This document shows, piece after piece, positions 1-8,700 of a DNA stretch of 64,000 nt. The position numbers and the translations under genes were made by a program. Source of the DNA: Christensenellaceae bacterium (GTDB taxonomy: Bacteria > Bacillota > Clostridia > Christensenellales > Aristaeellaceae); NCBI GenBank assembly GCA_022510815.1, contig JAFLST010000013.1, forward strand, positions 1 through 64,000, given 5' to 3'. The notes under the pieces are model-generated. The model was not told where the DNA came from. It was given only the letters and a program-made list of their open reading frames with translations, and did no database searches. The first letter of the stretch is position 1. Every line of letters begins with the position of its first letter.

Positions 1-892
1 TAGCAGAAGCAAGGAAGCTCTTGACCTGCGTCATGACCATCGCCCGGAAGAAGCCCTTGCCGCCCGAGCCCATGAGCTGCTCCTGCGTGAGCGTGCCCGT
101 GGTGCCCACGATCTTGAGCAGCAGCTTGCGGCTGTTGACCACACGAACGTTGAACTCGCCGCTGGCGCCCAGCTCCACATGCAGCCCGGAGGTAGGATCG
201 AACAGGCGCACCTTGCTGTCGGTGCCCCATTTGATGCCCATCTGAGTGACGATGTTGATGTAGTAAACTTCGGAATGGAAGGTGCCCTCGGTATCGGTGG
301 GCAACTTGTAGAGCTTCTCCAGCAGGGGAAGCTGCTGTGTTTCAAGGGTATAGCGACCCGCACCGAAAGTGTCCAGCGCCTGACCATCCCGGAAGAAGAT
401 AGCATCCTGACTTTCATGGACGATGAGCTGAGAGCCTAGGTTGAAGTCCTCGATGGGGTGCTTCCAGACCAGCGTGCCCGCATCGCCCTCGTACTTGATG
501 ATGCTGGCGAGGCCGTCCATGCGGATTTCTTCAGACTTGACACGCTCGGCGACATCGTTCTCAAAATCGCAGATGGGGCAAGTATAGATGCTTGCACCCT
601 TGACGGTGCGCAACCGCACTCCGCACTGGCTGCAACCGAACTCGACCATCTTGTCTTGCTGGGCCATAGTATTGATGGCTTCGTGGCAGACGGGACACTT
701 GGCAGTCGCACCGTGGGACTGGTCAAAGATAACCTGATTGCCACAATGCGGACAGGTGCGGCTGGACATCTTCTCTGTACGCACATCGATCACATGACTG
801 CAGGCGCAATCAATCTTCTTGCGGGCAAAGAAGCCTGTTTTAGCTTCGGCGTATCTACCGCAATTGGGGCATTCGATGACAAATTAAGGCAT
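1..892 (-). CDS. Zinc-ribbon/SPFH (virion-core-like) protein, C-terminus off the window, stop at codon 3
   Basis: Translating the minus strand gives a run of Cys pairs (CPNC, CAC, CPHC, CPVC, CSQC, CPIC) over about the first 120 residues, which are zinc ribbons. An SPFH/Band-7-like region follows, with family phrases such as WKHPIEDFNLGSQLIVHES, FFRDGQA and GAGRYTLET. The gene leaves the window at base 1. An ATG at 892-890 lies 7 bases after AAGGAG, so it should be the start, but the third codon (886-884) is TAA and the reading frame is open after it. Either this is a nonsense allele or sequence error, or translation starts downstream, for example at the Met of the EKMSSRTC stretch. Related Clostridia proteins begin MADFVIxCPNCG as I recall, so Asp or Glu is expected at the stop. 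The function of the family is not established. Confidence 0.75.
884..892 (-). other. In-frame TAA at codon 3 of the SPFH gene
   Basis: The minus strand reads AAGGAGAAATACT-ATG-CCT-TAA-TTT-GTC, giving Met-Pro-stop directly ahead of conserved zinc-ribbon residues (FVIECPNCG). A GAA-to-TAA change would explain it. Confidence 0.85.
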
Positions 893-915
893 AGTATTTC
901 TCCTTCATGTGCATA

Positions 916-1452
916 TTATTGGGCTTTTGCGATCAACGTTATTACGTTAACAATTGCTGGCAGTGCTTTTATTGCAGCATTAACCCATTTCTTCAATTCA
1001 TCGTATGGTTTTCCGATGAACGCGGTGCTTTTTAAGGTTGAATTATAATATGTAACTCCTTCGTCTTCCCACTCTTCTATCAGTCCAGCTCTAACAAGTT
1101 CTTCTATACACTTATCAAACTCACTTTTACTCATCGAAAAAGTAGTATTCATGATATGCTGACGCTTATTACACGCGTTGACAATACTTGTATAAATAGT
1201 CGTTTTTGGTGCATTGGTCTTGCAGCGCGGTATATATGTTCTTCGTGCGGAATCCGGGAAAAGCAATTCCCCTGTTTCCTCATCCCTTATGACGCCCGGT
1301 ATTTTGTCCTCATCCACCCATTTTAGCACCTGCTTTTTCGTTTTCGCATGAGTTCTCCGCATGAATTTTTGCAAGCTAATCAAAGTATCATCTCCCTCTT
1401 TAGCGGCAACGACTTGCTTATAACCAACCAACCTCGTGATTGATGTCCTCAA
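916..1452 (-). CDS. Hypothetical protein with winged-helix-like segments
   Basis: 178 residues if started at the TTG at 1452; there is no clear ribosome site, so the start is uncertain. Not recognised as a named family. Residues about 27-75 (KFMRRTHAKTKKQVLKWVDE, then IPGVIRD and a later RRTYIPR) resemble the excisionase or MerR-like winged helix in which a short wing ends in IP. A second helical stretch (SKSEFDKCIEELVRAGLIEEW) looks like another winged helix. The C-terminus is hydrophobic (ALPAIVNVITLIAKA). GC content is lower than in the housekeeping genes. It lies between the truncated RCC1 gene and the SPFH gene on the same strand, consistent with accessory DNA. Confidence 0.5.
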   Translation of the reverse strand: MRTSITRLVGYKQVVAAKEGDDTLISLQKFMRRTHAKTKKQVLKWVDEDKIPGVIRDEETGELLFPDSARRTYIPRCKTNAPKTTIYTSIVNACNKRQHIMNTTFSMSKSEFDKCIEELVRAGLIEEWEDEGVTYYNSTLKSTAFIGKPYDELKKWVNAAIKALPAIVNVITLIAKAQ

Positions 1453-1478
1453 TCTGAATTCTGACTAGTACATCGATA

Positions 1479-2036
1479 TTACTTGAACGTCGTAGGAACA
1501 CGTATATTACTCCAGCCATCAATCTCACATTGACCGCGATAATTCCATCCTACTGCTACCACTTTGCCATCACTCTGTAAACCGATTGTGTAATCACTGC
1601 CAGCAGAAATTGCAACAATATCGCTCCATTCCGACACATCACATTGTCCGTGACCATTGCTCCCCACAGCCACAACAGTTCCGTCTGCCTTCAAGCCAAC
1701 AGTATGAGATCCGCCCGCATAAATGGCAACAATGTCGGTCCAACTACTAACATTACATTGATCACTTAAATTCCAACCCTTTTCTACCACTCTGCCATCC
1801 GCTTTCAATCCTACTGTATGCCGCCCACCAGCCGAGATCGCAATGATGCCATCCCATGAAGCAGATCCATCTATGCCATAATACTTGCTTCGTTCTGTTG
1901 CCACTACAGTGCCATCAGCCTGCAAGCCTACAGAGTAGTATGCACTGGCTGATATAGCCATTATGTTTTTCCACAGGCTTGTATCGCATTGGCCGAATTG
2001 ATTATCCCCAATTGCTACTACATTCCCGTTTTTCAT
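1479..2036 (-). CDS. RCC1-repeat protein, apparently 5'-truncated
   Basis: 185 residues made almost entirely of RCC1-like units of about 37 residues (xDIVAISAGxxHTVGLKADGTVVAVG, then GQCDVSxW), i.e. part of a beta-propeller. Four clear units are visible. The apparent start Met lies inside a repeat: upstream codons still read ITAGEDQSVAI before an in-frame TGA about 90 bases upstream, with no ATG, GTG or TTG between. This looks like the 3' part of a longer repeat protein whose front is lost, so it may not be expressed. Such proteins are often cell-surface, but no signal peptide remains here. Base composition is lower-GC, like the rest of this strip. Confidence 0.65.
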   Translation of the reverse strand: MKNGNVVAIGDNQFGQCDTSLWKNIMAISASAYYSVGLQADGTVVATERSKYYGIDGSASWDGIIAISAGGRHTVGLKADGRVVEKGWNLSDQCNVSSWTDIVAIYAGGSHTVGLKADGTVVAVGSNGHGQCDVSEWSDIVAISAGSDYTIGLQSDGKVVAVGWNYRGQCEIDGWSNIRVPTTFK

Positions 2037-2193
2037 GATCGCAACTGATTGGTCTTCGCCGGCAGTAATTATTAGAATTGAAAAGCAGCATCAGACATAC
2101 AATATACAGTATTTGTTGGAATATTTATTATACGGTATATAGCATTCGTTTTGTGCTTAGAAAATGCCCGAAAAACTGGCTGGAAAAAAACGC

Positions 2194-2218
2194 TGACATG
2201 ACCATTTCGATCATGTCA
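2194..2218 (-). terminator. Rho-independent terminator after tnpV
   Basis: A perfect 8-bp stem (TGACATGA with TCATGTCA, 9-base loop) is followed on the minus strand by GCG and seven T. It lies 14 bases beyond the tnpV stop position. Confidence 0.6.
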
Positions 2219-2231
2219 ACGGCTAAGTCCG

Positions 2232-2626
2232 TTACAGTGTATTGACGATTTCTTCCCTGATGATCTCTTCCACCTGGTAGCGGATGTTGTTCATTCTGCC
2301 CACCCACTCCATAGGCTGCTCGCCTTTAAATGTTCAGTGACGCCGTCCTGCTCTGCCATCTGCTTTACCAGACGATCAAGCATCTCGGAAGCCCTTTACT
2401 CTACATCTGCCAAATGCTTGTATAGGGTTCCATTCAGTATAAGTTGCAGGTATAAGATCGGATGTACTTCTTCTAAATAGACTTTGTGCATCCTGCCCCA
2501 TCTTCCGATAAGACGGCGGTCTGTTGCTTCAATCGTCAGGTTAGGGCAGAGCATACTATCCTCGCCCAGAGTATAGGTGCCGCCGAGTTCTTCAAATATG
2601 GATTTCATTTGAGTTCCCTCCATCAT
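2232..2626 (-). pseudogene. tnpV: TnpV transposon protein, decayed
   Basis: The reading begins MMEGTQMKSIFEELGGTYTL, continues through IGRWGRMHKVYLEEVHP, and is recognisable as the short TnpV protein carried by Tn4451/Tn5397-like mobile elements of Firmicutes. It is broken twice. A TAA follows HLADVE, after which the same frame continues (RASEMLDRLVKQMAEQDGVTEHLKA). A one-base deletion then shifts the tail, PMEWVGRMNNIRYQVEEIIR, into another frame, ending at a TAA at 2232-2234. The second Met (2608) may be the true start. No recombinase or transposase lies nearby, so this is a relic. It marks the right edge of the accessory strip. Confidence 0.85.
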
Positions 2627-2782
2627 TCAGTACTGACCAATCCAGTACGCAGATGCCTTTTCCTGTATTCTTGGCTAATACTGTTTTATGGATTCCTGCT
2701 CCCTTCGGAGCCGCTATTTTATATTTCGCCGCTTTTTCGCGCATACTGGAAGCCAAACGCGTCGAAAGGGCGGCTTGAAACG

Positions 2783-5700
2783 ATGACGACAACCCTGCTG
2801 CTGGCGGCGATTCCCGCCGTGTACCTGCTGGCGATGCTCCTGACAGTCTGGCTGAGATCGCGCGGAAAGCCGACGCCGCCCACTCCGGCTGACCCGCTGG
2901 CGGCCATGGCGCTCCCGTCCCGCGGCAGGGCACGTCTGCTGCGGCCCCGTCGGGCGCTGCGGCTGATGAAGCAGGCGCTGCGGCTCCCGGAGGAACAGGC
3001 CGCCGTGACCATCCTGCGCTCCGAGCATCAGGCGCTGACCGCGGCACTCCTGACCCTGCGGCGGGATATGCGCCGTCCTCCCCTGCTGCCCTGCACGGCG
3101 GATGGCGAGATTCGCATGCTGGCGCTGGCCCGCGAGACGCTGCGGCACGGTCAGCCGGAGGGCGAGCTGCTCCTGCGGATGCTCGAGGCTTTCCACAGCC
3201 ATGGCAATACATCGCTGGACGAGCGGACAAGGCTGCCGCTTTGCATGCGGGTGCTGCTGGCAGACAGGCTCGAGAGGGCGCTGCGGCGGATGCTGGACTG
3301 CTCGGCGCAGGCCCGGCGTGGCAGAAAGCTGGCGACAAAGTTTGCCCGGAACAGGCACATCGCGGAAACCCTCGATCGCCATCCCCTGCCCTTGCACTGC
3401 CTTGCCGCGCTGCTCACGGAGCTTCGGGCCCGGTCGGCCTCCGAGGCTGTGACGCAGCTTGACGGCTGGCTGGCCAAGGGCGGCACCTCAGCAGCGGGCA
3501 TCGCGCGGCAGGAAGCACAGGAGCAGTCCCGGCTGGCTGGCAGCCTGACCCGCATCGCCTCGGCGTTTCAGTCGCTGGCACAGCTCGACTGGCCCCGTCT
3601 CGAGGAAGCCGCCGATCCCCTGCATTGGCTGCTCCATGATGACCCGTCCGGCGTCTATCCCCGCATGGACATGGACAGCCGCGCCATGTATCGGGAACGG
3701 GTCGCATGGCTTGCCCGGGCTTTTGACGCGGATGAGCAAACCGTCGCGCAGGCTGCGCTTGAGCTGTGCGAGGAGGCCGAAAAGGACACGCTGGAACGCC
3801 ATGTGGGCTGGTATCTGCTGGAATCGGAGGGCGTACGGGCCCTGCGAAAAAAGCTGAATGCGCAGCGCGGCATGATCACAACCGTGGTCTGGCTGCACGC
3901 CGATTTTGTATATCGCGCGGGGCTCTGGGTACTGGCGCTCGCATTTGCCGTGCTGATACTGGGCCGGGGCTACACGCTGTGGCTGCTGCCGGTGCTGCTG
4001 ACAGTGACGGGGTGCATCAGCCGCGCCCTGCTCGATCCGCTGCTGCGCCGCTTCATGCCTGCTTCCCATCCTCCCCGACTGCAGCTCAGCCGCCTCACGG
4101 AAGATATGCGCACGCTGGTGGTGCTGCCCGTCCAGCCACGGGACCGTCACGAGGCCATCTTGGCAGTCAAGCAGCTCGCCACCGCCCGGCGCGCCATGCC
4201 CGTCGAGAACGTGGACTGCCTGCTGCTGGCGGACTGGACGGATAACCTGACCCAGCGCAGCGGCGACGACGACGATATCGCGCTGGCCATTGCCGCGGCC
4301 ATCGACGCGCTGAACGAGGAGGACAGCGGCACCCGCTGGCTCTACCTGCACCGCGCCCGGGTGTGGAGCCCGCAGCGCCGCGCCTTCGTTGCCCGGGAGA
4401 GCCGCCATGGGGCCATCGGCATGGTCTGCCGCCTGATCGCCGCCGGAGAGACGGACGAGAGCCTTGACTTTTCCTCCATCGAGCCATCGGAGCTGCACCG
4501 CCGCTACGCGTGGGTGATGGTCATCGAAAACGACGCAAGGTTAGAGCCGGGCATGCTGCTCACGCTGGCTGGGGCAATGGCGCATCCGCTGAACACCCGC
4601 GTCAACACCGCCAAGGGCCACAGAGGCGTGAGTCTGACCGGCGTGCTGACCGCTTCCGACCCGGACGACGGCGCCACACGGCTGCAGCGCCTTTTTACCC
4701 GTCAGGGACGCGTTCCCCTGCGCCAGCGTCTGAGCGGCCGGAGCAGCTTCCCGGGCATCGGCCTGATCCGCCCGGACGTACTGCTGGAAGGCACCGACGG
4801 CTGGATACAGCCCGAATCACTGACCTCCGCCGCTTGGCTGGCAGGCGAGCTGTCCGGCTGCTCGCTGGCGCCCGTGACCGCTTTTATCCCCGCGCCCGAG
4901 ACGCTGAACGGGCGCTTCCTTGACGCGCACGAGCAGGCACGGCAGGTCTGGCAGCATTTTCCATGGCTGTTTCCCTTCGTTAAATCCCCGGAAGGTGTTC
5001 GTCGCAATCCCCTGACCCTGCCCAGTCGGTTTGCTCTGCGGGAGCGATTCCGTCGGAGCCTCCTGCCGCTGTGTCAGTTGATCGCGCTGGTGGTCTCCTG
5101 CCTTCATCGGGATCCTTGGCTGCTGCTGACGGCGCTGCTGGCCCCCAACCTGCTCGGGTTATCCGACTGGAGAGGTTGGCTGTGGGCATTGGCTGACGCG
5201 GTATTCCTGCCGATGCGGGCTTATTTGTGCTGCGACGCGGCAGTGCGCGCGCTTCTGGCGCTGTTCTTTCCAAAGCTCCGGCAGCGCCCGTTGTCACCGG
5301 ACAGCCTGTTCGTGCTGGAGCTCTGCTCCGAGATCGCCGTCTGTGCGCTGCTGGCTGCCCTGAGCGCGTTCCGCTTTCCCCTCTTTCTGTCAGGGCTGCT
5401 GCTGGCAGGCGTGACAGCTTGCTTCCCGCTGGCGCACAGGCGACTTGACGCCACCGGTCATCCGCCTGAGGAGCTGCCCTCCGCCGCGGCCTCCCAGCTC
5501 ACCGACATCGCCGCGGCGACATGGCGTTTCTTTGAACAGACCGTCACCGAGGAAAGCCGCTGGCTGCCCCCGGAGACGCTCCAGACCCACCCCGATATAG
5601 GCCCTGCGAAGACCACCGTTCCCGATGCTATCGGCCTGTACCTGCTGTCCTGTCTGGCTGCGCGGGAACTGGGGCTGACGGACACGGACGAGCTGTCCGA

Positions 5701-8700
5701 GCGCATCACCCAAACCCTCGACAGCCTTGAAGCGCTGCCCCGGTGGCAGGGTTTGCCCTTTGCGCGCTATAGCCTTGACACCCTTGAGCCGGAGGAGCCG
5801 AAGCTGATTCCCGCCGCGGCCTGCGGAGTGCTCTGCGCGTGTCTGCTGACCGTCGCGCAGGGGCTTCGGGCTTTCCTGCCGGAGGTGGCCGAGGAGGATC
5901 AGACTCTGCCCGCCCGGGTGGACGCCTTCGCCGCGTCGATGAAGCTGCGCGCGCTCTATGACCCTCAAACCGGGCTGTTCCGGGAGCACCTGAACCCCGC
6001 CCGGGCCGCGCAGGACGCGCCGTTCCTCGACCTGTTCGCTGATGAAGGTCTGCTGCTTTCCTTCGTGGCGGTGATTCGCCGTGAGGTTCCCTTCAGCCAT
6101 CTTGACCGGCTGAGCCGCACGCAGGTGCACGCGGGATTCCTGCGACCCATGATCTCCCGACACGGCGGCGCGGCGGAGGCGCTCCTGCCCTTCCTGCTGC
6201 TGCCCGCCGGGGAAGGCACGACGCTGGGCCGCTCTCTCCGGGACACCGTCTGGCTTCAGACCCGCTACGCGCTGGACGGTGTGTTCGGCGTGGGCAAAAG
6301 CGCCTGCAGCGCCTTCGACGATCAACTCCGCTATACCGTGCGGCCCTTCGGCGTCCCGGAGGCGTCCCTTGAGAGCGTGCCCTTCCAGCCGGTTTTTGCG
6401 CCCTACGCCTGCACGCTGTGCCTGCCCTTCATGCCGCGAATGGCCGCGGACAGCCTGCAGCAGATGCGCACGCTGGGCATGTTCGGTCGGCTGGGTTTCC
6501 TTGACGCGGTGGATTTCACGCCCTCCCGTGTGCCGGAGGAGGCCGATTTTTCCCTCGTCCGCATGCAGGACGCGGCCCATCAGGCGGCGCTCCTCTGCGC
6601 GGTGTGCAATGCCCTGACCAAGGACGCGCTGCGCCGCTGCTTCACAGACATCCCCATGGCTGGCGCGGGCACGCTGCTGCTTTATCGCGACACCCAGCCG
6701 CTCGTCCTGCCGCCGCCGCAGCGCTATCCGCTGTCGGAGCATCCCCCGGAACCGCCCTTCCGCCGCGCGGCGAATCCTGCCGTATCCCCCGCAGACGCGC
6801 ACCTGATCGGTTCAGGCCGCATGGGCTTGCTCGTGGGCGCGCAGGGCAGCAGCGTCATCCGCGCCGCCGGGCGGGACGTGACCCGCTTCACCGGCGAGCC
6901 GTGGACTGCCGAGGGGCCGCAGCTCTACCTCGCCGTGGGTGGAGAAACCTGCCGCCTGCTTGACCCCACCCTGCCCGGCAGCGTTGTATTCAGCGAGGGC
7001 ATGGCCCGGTTCACACGCGCTTGCGGCGACCTGACCGCCACGATTACAATGCTGGTCGACCCGGTGTCCGCCGCGGCGGTTCAGGCTATCGAGATCAACA
7101 GCCAGTCCGCGCTGGAGCAGCCCGTTGAGCTGACCTGCTGCCTTGTACCCGCCGCAACAGGCCCTGTGACCCGCCCGCAGGAGCGCATGCTGACCGTCCC
7201 CTGCCATGGCGCGACGCTCATCCATAGCCTGCACGTCGCCGAAAAGCCGGAAGCGCTTGCCGTACAGACCGATTTCGAGGCCTTTCCCGGCTGGCTGGAA
7301 GAGGATTTGACCGACGGCGTAATGGGCTCATCCATTGCGCCCTGCATGGCCTTCCGGGCACGGATGACGCTTCCGCCCCACGGGAAAGCGGCCGCCATGT
7401 TTGCCACCCGGCTGGTCTCCGGCAAGCTGACAGGTTATCAGCCGCCGGATCTGTCCAGCTTGACGATGCTTTCCCGGCTCGCGGCGCGTTCGCTGTCTGA
7501 CAGTCTGCCCTTGAGCCAGAAGCGGCTTGTCGGGCTGTCCCGGCTGACTGGCGCGCTGATGTGGCGCGGACAGGCGCATCAGGGGGCGTCGCGGCCGCTC
7601 GTTCTGCCAGCTGATTTCCTTGCCTCCCGCGGGATTCGGCTGGAACGGCCCATCCTGACCGTCGCGCTGTCCTCGGGCAACGGGCTTCCGCTGCTCCGGG
7701 AAGCGGCGGACACCGCCGGATGGCTGCTGCTCTCGGGTCGGAGCGTCACGCTCTGCGCGGTATGCGGCGGTCAGCAGCCCTCGGAAACGGCCTCGCTCGC
7801 GGAGGATCTGCTTTCCGCGACTATCCTGCGGCGGCATCCCGAGGGCAGCGCTTTCGTGCTGGACGACCTGTCTGAAAACGAGTTCGCCACCCTTTGCGCG
7901 GCGTCGCGTCTGGTGCTCGCCGAGGGACAGGGAACCGCAGAAGCACAGCTCGCGTCCCTGCTTGTGCCGCTGACCGCCGATGCCCCCGAACCAGCCGCGC
8001 CGGGCAGCCTGCCTGATCCCGGTGATCTGCTGTTCGATGATGGCTTGTCCGGCTTCGACCCCCAAACCGGGGACTGCGTGATTCACCTCGAGCCCGGTCA
8101 GACCGCGCCGCAGGACTGGCGGCTCCCGCTGGACAACGGGCGCTGGGCTACCACAGCGAGGATCAGCGGCCTTGGCGATTCCTGCGCCGGTCAGCGGATG
8201 ATCCGCCGGGAGGATGTGTTCATTCTCGGCGAGGACGACAGCCTGTTTTCCGCCACCCCAGAGCCGATGGGCCGGGCGCTGCCGTGGGAGATTCGCTTCG
8301 CCCCCGGCGTGGCTCTCTGGCGCACCCGCACCAATGCGCTGGACACCACCCTCACCGCCGCTGCGATTCCCCGACGGGCTGCCGGTCTGCGGACACTCCG
8401 GCTGCGGAACCGCTCCGATGAGGAACAGCGCCTGACCGTGCATGTCGCGGTTTCCTTCGACATGGGCCGTTCCTCTTCCCAGACCTGCCTGACCCCCATG
8501 ACCGGCGGCGTGACAGCCCTGTCACCGCTGATGCCCGGTTCCGGCTTCGTGACGCTCACGGAGGGCGGCTGCGCGGTGCGGGTGATGACCGAGGCAGACC
8601 TTCACGGCGCTGCCGGAGCCCCGCCCCTGCCCGACGCGCCCAGTTCCCACAACGGCACCGTAGCGATGCTCAGCATGGAGGTATCCCTGCTCCCCGGCGG

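Noticed and set aside
2486..2782. N-terminal extension of the glucan-synthase-like gene
   Set aside because: The extra 99 codons overlap the tnpV relic on the other strand and have no ribosome site; the membrane helix typical of a start begins at 2783.
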